Shown piece by piece: positions 20,221-31,865 of a DNA stretch of 64,000 bases (the stretch's first letter is position 1; every line of letters starts with the position of its first letter). The position numbers and the translations under genes are program-made. Origin of the DNA: Gigaspora rosea (Eukaryota > Glomeromycota > Glomeromycetes > Diversisporales > Gigasporaceae). Where the stretch lies: assembly GCA_003550325.1 (NCBI GenBank), contig QKWP01000368.1, positions 257,654 to 321,653 of the forward strand. The letters run 5' to 3'. Below the pieces are notes generated by a model. The model was not told where the DNA came from. It was given only the letters and a program-made list of their open reading frames with translations, and did not search any database.

Positions 20221-22155
20221 ACGACAGGGTGAAACCTGAGTCACTAGCTAGTAAAACCTGAGTTTATTAGTAAAATCTGATTTTTTAAAAAAAAAATAAG
20301 TAAAATCTGAGTTTATTAGTAAAACCTGAGTTTATTAGTAAAATTTGAGTTTATTAAAAAAAATAAATAAAATCTGATATATGTAGGGTGAAATCTGCTA
20401 TTAAACAAAAACTGTTCTAAAACTTTAAGCAAAGATATCTTGACAACCACCTGATCAAATTCAGTGAAAATTTTTTTATTTGAATTCTATAAATCCATAG
20501 ATTTCAAAAAAAATTTCATCAAATTTGATCAAGTAATTATCAAGATAACTTCACTCAAAGTTATAGAAAAAATCAAACCATCTATTAAAATAGAAGCTAC
20601 GCAAATTTTTTCTAAAACTTTGATCAAAGATATCTTTGCAACCACCTAATCAAATTCGATGAAAATTTTTTTATTTGAATTATACAGATCCATAAAATTC
20701 AAATAAAAAATTTTCATCGAATTTGATCAAGTAGTTGCTAAGATATCCTTGATCAAAGTTTTGTCAAAAATTTAAAACGTATCTGTTATGTGATACGCAT
20801 TTTGAAATTTTCTAAAACTTGCATCAAAGATATCTCTGCAACTACCTGACAAATACGATGAAAATTTTTTTATTTGAATTATATGGATTCATATAATTCA
20901 AATAAAAAAAATTTTATCAAATTTGATCAGGTGGTTGCAGAGATATCATTGATCAAAGTTTTGTCAAAAATTTAAAACGTATCTGTCATGTGATACGTGT
21001 TTTGAAATTCTTTAAAACTTTGATCAAAGATATCTCTGCAACCACCTGATCAAATTCAATAAAAATTTTTTTATTTAAATTATATGGATTCATATAATTC
21101 AAATAAAAAAAATTTTATCGAATTTGATCAGGTGGTTGCAGAGATATCATTGATCAAAGTTTTGTCAAAAATTTAAAATATATTTGTCATGTGATACATG
21201 TTTTGAAATTTACTAAAACTTTAATCAAAGATATTTCTGCAACCACCTGATCAAATTGATAAAACTTTTTTATTTAAATTATATGGATCCATATTATTCA
21301 AATAAAAAAATTTTCATCGAATTTGATCAGATGGTTGCAGAGATATCATTGATCAAAGTTTTGTCAAAAATTTAAAATGTATCATTTTGAAATTCTTTAA
21401 AACTTTGATCAAAGATATTTCTGCAACCACCTGATCAAATGCGATAAAAATTTTTTTTATTTGAATTATATGGATCCGCATAATTTAAATAAAAAAATTT
21501 TCATTGAATTTGATCAGGTGATTGCAGAGATATCTTTGATCAAAGTTTTAAAGAATTTCAAAATACAACTACTTGATCAAATTTGATAAAAATTTTTTAT
21601 TTAAATTCTATGGATCCATATAATTCAAATAAAAAAATTTTCATCGAATTTGATTAGGTGGTTGCAAAGATATCTTTGATCAAAGTTTTAGAAAAAAATT
21701 TTGCTTAGCTTCTATTTTGATAGACGGTTTGATTTTTTTTTATAACTTTGAGCAAAGATATTTTGATAATCACTTGATCAAATTCAATGAAATTTTTTTT
21801 TGAAATTTATGGGTTTATAGAATTCAAATAAAAAAATTTCATTGAATTTGATCAGGTGGTTGTCAAGATATCTTTGCTTAAAGTTTTAGAACAGTTTTTG
21901 TTTAATAGCGGATTTCACTCTATCTATATCAGATTTTACTTATTTTTTTTAATAAACTCAGAATTTACTAATAAACTCAGGTTTTACTAATAAACTCAGA
22001 TTTTACTTATTTTTTTTAAAAACTCAGATATTACTAATAAACTTAGGTTTTACTAATAAACTCAGATTTTACTTATTTTTTAAAAAAAAAACTTAGATTT
22101 TACTAATAAACTCAGGTTTTACTAGCTGATGACTCAGGTTTCACCCCGTTGTATA
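20221..22155. mobile_element. 1.9 kb nested-palindrome element
   Basis: Both ends carry the cgacagggtgaaacc-type TIR shared with 5171-5347, running inward as tandem words of agtaaaacctgagtttatt (left, 20230-20375) and their inverses (right, 21930-22140). Inside are about eight successive roughly 150-bp hairpins: 20411-20560, 20605-20765, 20815-20965, 21015-21170, 21220-21365, 21400-21550, 21565-21695 and 21735-21890. Each has arms of the type actttgatcaaagatatc ... gcaaccacctgatcaaat and a tttgaattatatgg centre. The array is also symmetric as a whole: caaaccatctattaaaatag (20575-20594) has its inverse near 21710-21740. Nothing in it looks coding. Confidence 0.8.
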
Positions 22156-22777
22156 ATAATTATATATTATTGCTTTATATCACTTTAAATATATACAATT
22201 TTTATATAATACATTAAAAAATTACCAAAAATGGGTGACGTCTAAAGTGGAGGCACATCATGTAATATAACCACGACTGTAATTGGCCAAAAATAACAAA
22301 AATCGTGATTGGTCGAAGGTAATATGTTCGATTTGTTAGTGATTATCGATCGCAAAAAATTTTTTTTTTGAACTTTGGATATCGACATGATTTTTTTATA
22401 GTTTTTCGTAGATTTTTTTTTCTTGAAAATTAATGTTCCAACATAAAATTTTCCTTTAGAAATCATAGAACTTTGGCAACCCGGCCTTTAGAAATTTTTT
22501 GTTTTTGTATTTTTATATATATTTTTTTTAAAATATATATATACAGTACATAGTAAATGTAAATATTGCAGTGTAAAAAAATACTGTAGCATAGAAAAAA
22601 AGCCTTACTGGGTTAAAAACTTTACCGTAGTATAGCTAATATACTAAAAACTTTGCTAAGTTGAGACCAACAAAATTTAGTGCTGATCGTCAATATTTTA
22701 CATTTAATAGTTTTTTATTTTATTTTATTTTTTTTTTATAATTTAAATGTATTAATTTTTTTTGTAACATTTAAAAT
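22156..22777. other. Element relative plus AT-rich spacer
   Basis: 22220-22340, read on the minus strand, matches the CAAT-rich element at about 29590-29950, including gcctccactttagacg. Here the sequence is uninterrupted, so it serves as the empty site for the hAT MITE at 29659-29892. The remainder to 22777 is AT-rich with T and A runs. Confidence 0.5.
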
Positions 22778-24240
22778 TTGCAAGAAAAAAAAATTTTTTT
22801 GCATTTGGTTATATCTATTATGTCTACTTCTCTTTCGAGTGTCGCTTCCTTAGGTGTCACATCTAGTGTGCCTCAGGTTGCTGTAGATGCTGCTCCTACA
22901 TCAATATCAAGCCTCACATCTGATGAAAAACGCAGTTTTCTTTTTGATGTAAATGGAACTTTAGAAGTTCCAATAGAGGAATTTGATGATAATTGGTGGC
23001 CATTGATCTTGAATGTCTGGATGCAATGGGATTCGCACAAGTACATGAATAGTGATGTTCGCAAGACTTTTGCCTACTGCTTTACGAAACATCGGACATC
23101 GAGTATTCGACAAGACAAAAATATTCTAATAGAAAACCGCTGAATAACAAAGCTACGGCCATCTGGCCTATATAATGTAAAAATTAAAGTTACTTGGTTT
23201 GTTGCTTCAAAGATAGTCCAAATAGAACGATATAAACAATTTCCAAACCACATGCATTCTTTGTTAGAATGCGATAGAATAAAGCGATCAAAGGCCATCA
23301 AGACTTTGGTTGAACAAAAAGCTGTTAAAAATTATTCTCCTCCGGCAATCACAGCTGCAGTGAAAGAATATGCAACGGTTGAGCTAGGTCTTGGCGCAAG
23401 TGTGTGTGAACTAAAGCATAAAAAAGTAATGAATCAAATATAAGGTTCATGGGCCTATGGAGGCTCACCTTATTGGAAATTCGAATTTAAAGCTTGATAT
23501 CTCAGAAACCATAACTTATTTAGTGGAACAGGAATATTGTGTTGAAAATTATCGTGTTATTCAATAATCAACCAAGGGAATTGTGTTCGCGCATCTGGAA
23601 CAACTAAAAAAACTTGAACGGCATGGTTGGTTGACTTTGATAGATTCTACACACAAGACCAACCGATACGACTGGCGCTTGTTCACCCTTTACATTCGTG
23701 ACACTTATGGCTGCTAGAACATGGTGGCTCACTTTTTTGTGAGCAGTGAAAATAGCAATACTGTATCGGAAGCTTTGTTAATAGTTTGTAAGATGTGCAA
23801 TTACTAGTCCCCCGTTATATACTTTCAGATCAAAGCTCTATTAAGGCCAAGAGTATTAAAAATGTTTTTTATGGTATAGCCGCAAGTGAACAGGAATGCC
23901 AAATTATACTTTGTATTGTCTATGTTATAAGGATGTGGATGCAAAAAATATATGAGAAAGGAACTCGTGACGTCATGATTGCTGTGATGTACAAATGAAC
24001 AAAGATAGGCTGTGAAAGCCTTGTTCAAGATGCAATCGATCGTTGTTCTGTTCCCATTATACAAAAGTATATTGAAAGAAACTATGTAAAGAATACACAT
24101 CAGTGGGGTTTGTGGGCCCGTTAGCATTCTCCTTTACTTTTACAAGTTACGTCTACAAATCAATTGGAATCTTTTTATAATGAAATAAAAAGAGTAACGT
24201 CTTTATTACATGGCTTAATTGGTATGTATTAATGATTATA

Positions 24241-24355
24241 CATGTTAAAGAAAGTATTTTGGCACATTTCGGCATTGATTTTTGATATGAAACCGCTGAG
24301 CAGTTTCATATCAAAAACCAATGCTGAAATGTACCGAAATACTTTCTGTAACATG
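24241..24355. repeat. Hairpin inside the MULE intron
   Basis: Near-perfect inverted repeat: gaaagtattttggcacattt ... ttgatatgaaac / gtttcatatcaa ... aaatactttc, with about 52-bp arms around gctgagca and catg at both ends. It lies fully within the 203-bp intron and looks like a small MITE. Confidence 0.65.
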
Positions 24356-24872
24356 ATCGTAATGACCTTTTTTGTTAACTTTTTTTTCTTTTATTACCTA
24401 CTCACCTTTTATCTATTTATTTAGGCGCTATTCATAGCATCGTCGATATCGATTATATAAAAAGATCAGAATCAGAAAGTGCCGCCTTTAACTATCACAT
24501 AAAAAAAGTTTCAGCATATGGTGTCGATAATCATATTCTTGAAGAAATACGTAAGTTTCCTTTTCCATTTCAAAATTTACTTGTTAAAGAAGCATGTGTA
24601 GTAGCGAATAGACTTGAAAAGGGCAAAAGTACCCCAGGTTAACCTCTCTTAATTGCCACTGCTTGTTTCAAAATCGGTATTTATTACCGTGCAAACATAT
24701 TTTTCATGAGCATATGTATGGCAATAAGTTATTAACTAGTGATGTATGGAAGGCATTTCGGGAAATGTTTGAAGAAAGTGAGTATGAAGTGTATGAAAGA
24801 CAGGAATCATTTATAGAATATGTGCAAACTGAACAGCAAAAAAGGGCTAAAAATCGGAGAATCGCTATGACA

Positions 24873-25167
24873 GGACCCCGGACATCTCTTATATAGGTCA
24901 TAACTGGATTTTGGCCAATTTTGACATAATTTGCTAAAAATGTCAAAATCTATTTATTTAAATAACTTTTGATCCAGTAATCAGAATTGAATGAACTTTT
25001 TTTGTTAGATGCGCCTCACCGATAGCTTCATTTTAAAAAAAAGTTCATTCAAATTGGACCACTGGATGCCAAGATAATTGCCAAAAACTGATTTTTTGCT
25101 TTTTAAATTTCGGGGGTTTTTGCTGAAATGCGTAACGTATGACCTCTGTACTACATGTCCAGGGTCC
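24873..25167. mobile_element. MITE with ggaccc TIRs, 295 bp
   Basis: TIRs are ggaccccggacatctctta and the inverse of ggaccctggacatgtagta, each continuing to aggtcata. It interrupts the C-terminal part of the MULE pseudogene; flanking sequence rejoins in frame-like fashion as AMTG / PAVTKLTKRV. The internal halves are also mutually inverted (tttgatccagtaatcagaat / attcaaattggaccactgga). A second partial copy lies at 48478-48709. Confidence 0.65.
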
Positions 25168-25313
25168 TGCTGTGACTAAATTAACTAAAAGGGTGCGTGA
25201 TAGATATTGGAATGTTGAGGAGATGAGTAATGTTGAAAGAGTAGAAGCCTATATTTCTATTTTAGAGAATTCTTTAAATCCAATTATTTTGCGATTTGAT
25301 CAATTAATAGATA

Positions 25314-26318
25314 GGATTTACCTGTACTAGATCTAGTACATTGTACTAGATTTAGTACATAATTAAACTTAATTATCTATTAATTTTTAAAATTAACTAC
25401 TTAATTAAATATTTTTTAATAATATTTTAACTTATGGGCTACTTGTTTTAAAAAACTTATAGCTTTACATAGCTTTTTAAATTTTGTACATTTTTTTTAA
25501 AATTCGCATTTGCTAGTTTAACCTAGTTTTTAGCACATTTACTAGTAATTTTACAAAATATTTTTGATTATAAAAAATTTTTTTACTAAATAATTTATTT
25601 AAACTATTAATAAAATTATAAACATAAGTTTGTTAGTTATAATTTTAAAATTTTATTTAAGATTAGATTAATATATAAGAAGTAATCTAAATTTGAAATT
25701 TTTGCTAGTAAATACTATAAAACTAAAATATCCAATTTATATATAAAAATTAGATGTAATTTTTTTAAAATTTAAAGTAATATAACTTGAGATATACTAA
25801 TTTAGGATTAAAAAAAATTTTGTAATTGAAATTAGATAATAAATATTTATAATTTTGATTAAGAATTTAGAAAATTTAATTAGCAAAAAATTTTTTAAAC
25901 TCTAGCTAAACTCATATGGCTTACTATGTAAAGTAATAATTTGTAAAAATTTTCAAAAAAAGCTTATAATATAAGTAATAATTTTTATAATATAACTAAT
26001 AATAATATTTTTTTTATAACAAGCCTATACAATTTTTTATTTATTAAAACTTTTAATTTGCCAAATATATTAATAAATTATAATTATAACTGACTTTATA
26101 AATGTACGAAATCTAGTACATTAGAAATCACAAAAAATACAATATATAAAAAAAATTTTTTTATAAAAATTTTATTATTAATTTAAAAAACTATACTGCT
26201 AAACTATTTTTGAATACTTATTAGATTTTTGTATATAAAAAAAATTAAGCTATTAATTTTTTTAAATTTTTAATGCATTTTTTAAAATGTACTATATTTC
26301 GTACAAAAGGGTAAATCC
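25314..26318. mobile_element. Very AT-rich TIR element, about 1 kb
   Basis: Ends are ggatttacctgtactagat and the inverse of ggatttacccttttgtacga. Several gtactagatctagtac-like palindromes lie at the left end (25324-25339, 25342-25357) and similar words at 26103-26120 and 26288-26305. No coding potential. It abuts, and may truncate, the MULE pseudogene. Confidence 0.45.
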
Positions 26319-27222
26319 AATCCATTAAATATAAAAAATTAAATGATCAGCATTTTTGTAATAAATTTTTTTGAAATACTATATAATTGATATAATTAAA
26401 ATATTGTAAAGTTTATTTAATTATTTTTTATTTTATTTTTATTTATTTTTTTTTTACGTTTTTATTATTTTATTTATTTATTTATTTTGCTTTTTAATTA
26501 AAATTTATTACTTTTTCTTTTAGATTTTTCTATTCGCGTCGGAGTTGTTCTGGCGAGAATCTCAAAGGTAATATCCCCTTTATTAGTTATTACTTTCTCA
26601 TAGCTTATTATTTCTTACGAATAACCACAGACTTAATATTGACATATTCAGGTTCATTAGCGCTTACCATTATATATACTTCTCATATAGGCTTATCTTA
26701 TTTGTTATTTAGTCGGTAAATATATACTGTATTTAAAATTGCTATCCGAATTCGTAGTATTTTATCACCACTCTAATTTACCTAGTCTCTTTTTTTTTCG
26801 TAGTAATCTGTCAGTGAGTATAAGGATCATTTATTTGTTTATATATAGTTTATAATATTTACTATCACATATAACTTTCATTTAGACAATCTTTCTCTTG
26901 TTTATTTAGTTGAACATATTTATGAAATTCATAATATCTCGTTCAATACTATTTCCATTTAGTTTTATTTATTCATATTAATAATTTAATCAGTTAGTAT
27001 AAGGATCTTTTTATTAATTGGTATGTTTAAACTGGTTATTTTGAGTTCATAACTTTTTAATCATAGTAGTTCATCTTATTCACATTAATTTATTTAGTTT
27101 TATTAATCAACACTTAGATGAGCCATTCAAGTTCATAGCATTTATTATCATCTCTATCATTTGCTCTATATCATTCTCTCTAAATTAATTTGAGGTATGT
27201 TTAAAATTACAATTCAGATTTT
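26319..27222. other. AT-rich spacer
   Basis: No gene recognised. 26520-26570 is less AT-rich (tattcgcgtcggagttgt) and ends at a donor-like aggtaata, but no matching exon was found. Confidence 0.3.
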
Positions 27223-27332
27223 ATAACTAGGTTCTGCAAGTGCTAACATGATGCTGACAAAACATAGTACCTGGCACGCAGGCACTATGTTTTTTTGATA
27301 CTATGCCCGGCACTTGCAGAACCCTAGTTATA
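27223..27332. mobile_element. Small hairpin MITE, 110 bp
   Basis: taactaggttctgcaagtgc pairs with gcacttgcagaaccctagtta; an inner pair acatagtacc / ggcactatgt follows. The palindrome is nearly complete. Confidence 0.65.
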
Positions 27333-27578
27333 CTTACTATCTCGCTTTGTTCGTTTTAAATTTAGTTAGTTATTTAGTTAGTATTTACCATTTCATTATA
27401 CCTATCATTTAGTTCTATTTAATTTGTTAATTTAGTTTGTGGGTGTGAAGACTTTATCAATCAGTTTTTAAACAAGGTATGTATAAAGGTTCTTTTATCA
27501 ATATATTGTTGTTATTTATGTTAAAATATTTACAATTATATTTATTTGTATTTAATTTAGTTTATAGTGATATCATTT

Positions 27579-27895
27579 ACCGTATATTTCCGAAAATAAG
27601 CAACCTTTTTTGGCCAAAAAATTACACGAAAAAACGAGGGGGTTGCTTATTTTCGAAATATTAAATTTTTTGAAAAATTGAAAAACGTACTAATAAAATA
27701 TTGTTCAAATAACACCAAATTTTTACTATAGATATATTTTTATGCGCTGAACAACTTTACTTAATCGACTTTTTGAAGTTTACTTAGCAAAAAAAAGTTT
27801 TATATATAGCAACTGCTAATGCGTTTTTTGAAATTTTTGAAAAAAATCAGGGGGTTGCTTATTTTCGGAGTAGCTTATTTTCGGGAATCTACGGT
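27579..27895. mobile_element. TA-flanked MITE with ccgaaaataagc repeats
   Basis: Ends are ccgtatatttccgaaaataa and the inverse of ccgtagattcccgaaaataa, with TA on both sides. The word ggttgcttattttcg is repeated near both ends (27640-27656, 27853-27869), plus one partial copy. The TA duplication suggests Tc1/mariner. Confidence 0.6.
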
Positions 27896-27899
27896 ATCA

Positions 27900-28344
27900 T
27901 CACTCTATATCTATCGTTTCATTTCATTTTATTCATAAATTTGTGAATTAATTAATCGATGCATATTTATATTATGTTATGGTTAGTATAAATCTTTACT
28001 TATTACGTTCATTTAAATATTTTTAGTTTTATTTTAAATAAAATATTTAATTTTTATTGGATTTTGTTTATTAGGTTATACAAAATTAACTTACTGGTTT
28101 TTATAACTTGGCAAGTTTTTTTGAAAGCTTTTTTTGAAAATTTTTTTTATATGTTTTAATAGCCGGCAGATTAGATACTTTAAAATTTTTTTATAAATAA
28201 AAAAAAACCTTTAATTTTTTTAATTATTAATTTAATATAAAACAAAACTTTTTTTAAAAATTAATTTTTTTTAAAAAATGGCCCGAAAAAATTTTTTTAA
28301 TAATTTTTTTTTTAATTTTTTTTAATAAAAAGGAAAATGTTTTT
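27900..28344. other. AT-rich spacer
   Basis: A and T homopolymer runs; nothing coding. Confidence 0.35.
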
Positions 28345-29039
28345 CATGCACCTGCACGGTTGTGCATCCTTACGTGCATTATATAAAAATAATGATCATC
28401 ATAGATAATCATTATTTTTTTTTATTTGTTTGTTTTTTTTGTTTTCGCTTACTAATCTTTTTTTTTAGTGTTGTAGTTCGTGTCATCGCTAGTGCCATCA
28501 TGATACTGTCGTTGGTGCTGTTGCTAATTGGCGTCGTCGTTGGTGTTGTTTTGGTGTCGTCATAAGTGTTGTAATTGGTGTCGTCGCTAGCTGGTGTCAT
28601 TGGTGTTCTTGTATGTGCTTCTCTCGGCGTTCTTGTGGGTAGTCTTGTATGGTGTTCATATGGTATGTATTTTATTTGTATAAGCGTTCTTTTTTTTTTG
28701 TATTTAGTTTTTTTTTACTTGTCTTTGGTATTCTCATAAATGGGGTTTTCAGCGTTCTTGTGGGTGGTTTTGTATATTTCTCCTGCATTTTTCTGGGGCG
28801 GTCTTGCTTGTTTTTTTTTTGGCATTTGTATGGTATGTTTTTTTTGCATAAGTGTTCTTTTTTTTTATTTTGTAATATTTAGTTTGTTTTTTTTTCACTC
28901 GTATTTGATAAATATTTTTTTTTGGTTTGTTAGGTTTCGCCTAGACGTTGAATCACTCTTGGTAAGTATTTTTTAATTTACTTTTTAATTTATTTTTTTT
29001 TCTCTCTCTCTCTCTCTTATTTACTAATAACTTGATTTC

Positions 29040-29160
29040 TTTGAAGTCGCCATTCTTTGGAGTCGTCGTTCTTTGGAGTCATCGTTCTTTGGAGTCGTCA
29101 TTTTTTGGAGTCGTTGCTTTTTGGAGTTGTCGTCTTTGAGATTGTTATTCTTTGGAGTTT
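29040..29160 (+). repeat. 16-bp minisatellite, about 7 copies
   Basis: The unit is ttctttggagtcgtcg with point variants; the first copies are the best conserved. Confidence 0.75.
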
Positions 29161-29281
29161 TTGGAGTTACCGATTCCATCGTCTGTGAAGTTTTCATTGG
29201 TCAAGTTTCGCCTATTTCGACGCTTTCTTTATGCGAATAAGTGGGTGGTTTCGACTCTTTGTTTTGAATTAAGTGGATGGG

Positions 29282-29318
29282 TAGTGGGGTTAGGGTTAGA
29301 GTTAGGGTTGGGTTTGAT
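29282..29318 (+). repeat. Interstitial telomere-like tract
   Basis: ggggttagggttagagttag followed by ggttgggtt, degenerate copies of TTAGGG. It lies near the right end of the TIR element. Confidence 0.6.
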
Positions 29319-29658
29319 GAATGGGTTTTGTATATAGTGTTCGCTATAACGTCCATGTATTTTTTTTTTTTTTTTAATTTAATAAAGTTTTTTTTAAAAA
29401 AAAATTATAAAATCGATTTTGATTGGCTGATCGTGGGCGACGTATCACATATTGCACGTGATCGATTTTGATTGGTCGACTAAGGGATGCACAGCTGTGC
29501 GAGTGCACAGATTTCTTAAACCCTTAATAAAAATATATAGCGACAAATTTTTTTTTTTATAAAAGTTTTTTATATAAATTTGTTGACCAATACCAATCAC
29601 CATTCTTATTTTTCGACCAATCAAAGTTCATATCACGTGATTTGCCTCCACTTTAGAC

Positions 29659-29892
29659 CAGTGTCTGAAATTGGGTTGCGGAGTCTGCGGACTGCAACAA
29701 ATTTTAAATTTCCGCAACCAAAATCTGAAGTGCATGAGCAAATTCCGCACATAAATTTGCAAATTTTACTTATAAATTTTTATTAAATGCTAATATGCGC
29801 AACTAAATTTTTATAAATTTTATAATCCGCAACTATTTTTTTTTATTTAGTTGCAGCCCGCAACTAATTTAAAAATTGAATTTCAGACACTG
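29659..29892. mobile_element. hAT-type MITE, 234 bp
   Basis: Perfect 14-bp TIRs CAGTGTCTGAAATT are flanked by the exact 8-bp duplication ctttagac (29651-29658, 29893-29900). Internal words ttgcgg / ccgcaa recur near both ends. The host element without the insertion is seen at about 22220-22340. Confidence 0.82.
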
Positions 29893-29900
29893 CTTTAGAC

Positions 29901-30137
29901 GCCCTCCAAAAATGGGACAAGTCACATGTTTTGGTCTTTGTTTATTGGTTAATTTTTAAAAAATTTGTTAATTAATAAAATTTTAGCTATTAAAAAAAAA
30001 TTTTTAACTAATCAAAATACAAGAAATCAATAAAACATCAAAATTCATTATAAATTTTTTTAAAATAGGACAAATTTGTCACGAATTAGCATTTTAGTCT
30101 TTAGATATCTTGCACTGTAGAATTAGTGAAACCTTTA
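29901..30137. other. Right part of CAAT-rich element and spacer
   Basis: Continues the element interrupted by the hAT MITE (gccctccaaaaatgggacaa), then AT-rich DNA. Confidence 0.4.
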
Positions 30138-30286
30138 GGGGAGTAACAAAAATTAGGTAATTTTTTAGGAGGGGAGGAAGAAAAAAAGTTAAAATTATAT
30201 ATAAGAACCTGACTATATATATAGTAAAGAAGAGGAAGGGGGTAGGCCTCTGATAAAAAATAGTTAGATGATTAATGACACAGCTC
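30138..30286. mobile_element. PIF/Harbinger-like MITE, degenerate
   Basis: TTA on both sides (30135-30137, 30287-30289), with termini ggggagtaac and the inverse of gagctgtgtc and G/A-rich inner tracts like those in 18660-18823. TIR identity is weak. Confidence 0.4.
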
Positions 30287-30397
30287 TTATTGTTTTAAGT
30301 TATATTACTATAATTATTGCTTTTGTTTATTTTTAAACGAAGCCCACTATTATAATTAATATTATATTTATGATAAGAAAAAGAGTATATACATATG

Positions 30398-30654
30398 CAG
30401 TGTTGTCACTTGGACATTTTTTGGACATTTTGGACATTTTTTCAAATTAAAATTACTTAAAATTTTATTAAAATAATCTATTTTAATTTTTTCACCAATG
30501 AGTCCAGCACCTAAAAAAATATATAATCACTGTATATATTTTTTTAAATTACTTTATTGATTAGTTAAACATGGGACATAGGCTTGGACGATTTTGGACA
30601 ATCTTGGACGTTGGACAAAAAACATAGTATGGACACGTCCAAGTGACAACACTG
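30398..30654. mobile_element. hAT-type MITE, 257 bp
   Basis: Perfect 18-bp TIRs CAGTGTTGTCACTTGGAC and an exact 8-bp duplication tacatatg (30390-30397, 30655-30662). Multiple ttggac / tggacattttt words lie near both ends, as expected for hAT subterminal repeats. Confidence 0.88.
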
Positions 30655-30679
30655 TACATATGTACTAATTTCCTTTCCT

Positions 30680-30850
30680 TTTATAAAGTCTACTGCAAAT
30701 TAATTGCATATTTGTTACATGCACAAGCTCTTTTTCGATTTTTAATAACTTTCCTGCCTTGTTTAGTGTGTCAGGAGTATATCAAATGTGATCTGGGTTT
30801 ACATGAGGAGAACATTCTCCTGCGGCAGGAGGACGATATCTTAAACTTTC
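30680..30850 (-). pseudogene. Relic related to the 61.7 kb inverted duplication
   Basis: On the minus strand, cctcatgtaaaccca, cactaaacaagg and aaatcgaaaaagagctt match the sequence at about 61655-61760 (cctcatgtaaacctgg, cactaaacaag, aatcgaaaaagactt). Frames are closed here. The source gene is not recognised. Confidence 0.4.
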
Positions 30851-31136
30851 AAAAATTTCTTTTGTTTTTGGCAGTTATCATAACAATGTCCAGGATTACA
30901 ATTCAGATAATTTTTATTCTTAATCTGATATATATTATGGATATATCCGTTTAAAATTAATAAATCCAGATATCCGAATTTAATCTGAATTGTTGGATCT
31001 TTCCGAATTGAACGAAGCACTATAACAAATATATCTGTAGATCTGTAGATCAAATTTATTTAGCACCTGGAAATCGTTAAAACCCACCCATATATTTTTA
31101 ATTAGTATATCTGTTTTAATTATACTATAAGAATTA

Positions 31137-31661
31137 GAGGGCATCTAGAAATAACATTACACAAAAGGAGTTGAATGAAAGATAACGTTTTTTCTCTTAA
31201 GTAGGAGATCAAAAAATATAATGCAATTTTTTTAGAAAAATCATCTAAAAACTGATCCAGTGGTCCAAATTTAATAATTTTGTTACCATTCGATTCGTCT
31301 CGGTAAGAGGAGTCGAATAGTACTAGTTTTATTTCATTTGGATCACTGGATCAAAAGTTATTGGCCAAATACCATTGGTCATATTTTTTCTTATAAAATT
31401 ACTATATAACTAATAGTTTTTCATAAATATCTTTCGATCTAGTGATCCAAATGACATGATTTTGGAATCATTGGATTCATCTCACTGAGATGAATCAAAT
31501 AGTACCTAAATTATCCAAATCAGATCACTGTGTCACAAGATATTCAAGGGTTTGTAAAATTTTATATATAAACATACGGATTTTGAATTTTTTTTTATAT
31601 AGTCGAGGAGAGGTCAAGAGCTACTATGTGGAGGTACATAACGTTATTTATGGATGCCCTC
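31137..31661. mobile_element. PIF/Harbinger-like MITE, 525 bp
   Basis: TIRs are gagggcatctagaaataac and the inverse of gagggcatccataaataacg, with TTA duplications at 31134-31136 and 31662-31664. The interior matches 8607-9119 in order (actgatccagtgg, tcgattcgtct, tggatcactggatcaaaagt). Confidence 0.75.
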
Positions 31662-31865
31662 TTATTGAAAAGTTTGTAGTAGTAGACCAATTTAACTCTA
31701 ACAATTACTGGATATAAGTTTTTAATTTACTTAAATAAAGATTTTTTTAGCATTACACTAACTTTTTTTATTTACTTTAATTACTGATCTGGATAAGATC
31801 AGCACTATTTTTATATTAGAATTTGAAGGAAATTACAGTACTATGTTTTTTATTATATGCTGAAA

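Larger units (their letters stand above)
22778..25330 (+). pseudogene. MULE-family transposase, decayed
   Basis: Fragments in order spell a Mutator-like (FAR1-related) transposase. There is an N-terminal segment (22778-23143), a DNA-binding-like part (KVTWFVASKIV, NHMHSLLECDRIKRS), a catalytic-domain stretch near 23630-23760 (LTLIDSTHKTNRYDWRLFTL), YILSDQSSIKAKSIKN (23815), NTHQWGLWAR (about 24090), and a SWIM-like zinc segment (CKHIFHEHMYG, about 24690). A GT-AG intron fits at 24222-24424. Stops interrupt the frame near 23141, 23566, 23718, 23996 and 24122, several of them TGA/TAG/TAA where Arg, Gln or Trp would fit. There are frameshifts near 23440 and 23790, and a 295-bp MITE sits in the C-terminal part. 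It cannot make an active protein. Family assignment is from motif memory and is fairly secure. Confidence 0.75.
28346..29511. mobile_element. TIR element, about 1.2 kb, with internal minisatellites
   Basis: Left end atgcacctgcacggttgtgc continues atcctta. The right end is the inverse of gtgcactcgcacagctgtgc plus atccctta. Between them are tandem arrays: a ggtgtcgtc-rich tract (28480-28640), a loose duplication of gtatggtatgt ... aagcgttctttttt (28635-28735 against 28800-28905), a TC run (29001-29019), a 16-bp minisatellite (29040-29160) and a telomere-like tract (29282-29318). No convincing coding region. Confidence 0.45.

Noticed and set aside
20464..20649. 61-codon frame inside the nested-palindrome element
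   Set aside because: Lies across hairpin units and is explained by the repeat.
28362..28976. Several short hydrophobic frames (Val/Phe-rich)
   Set aside because: They arise from T-rich and ggtgtcgtc-type low-complexity repeats in a TIR element, not from membrane-protein genes.
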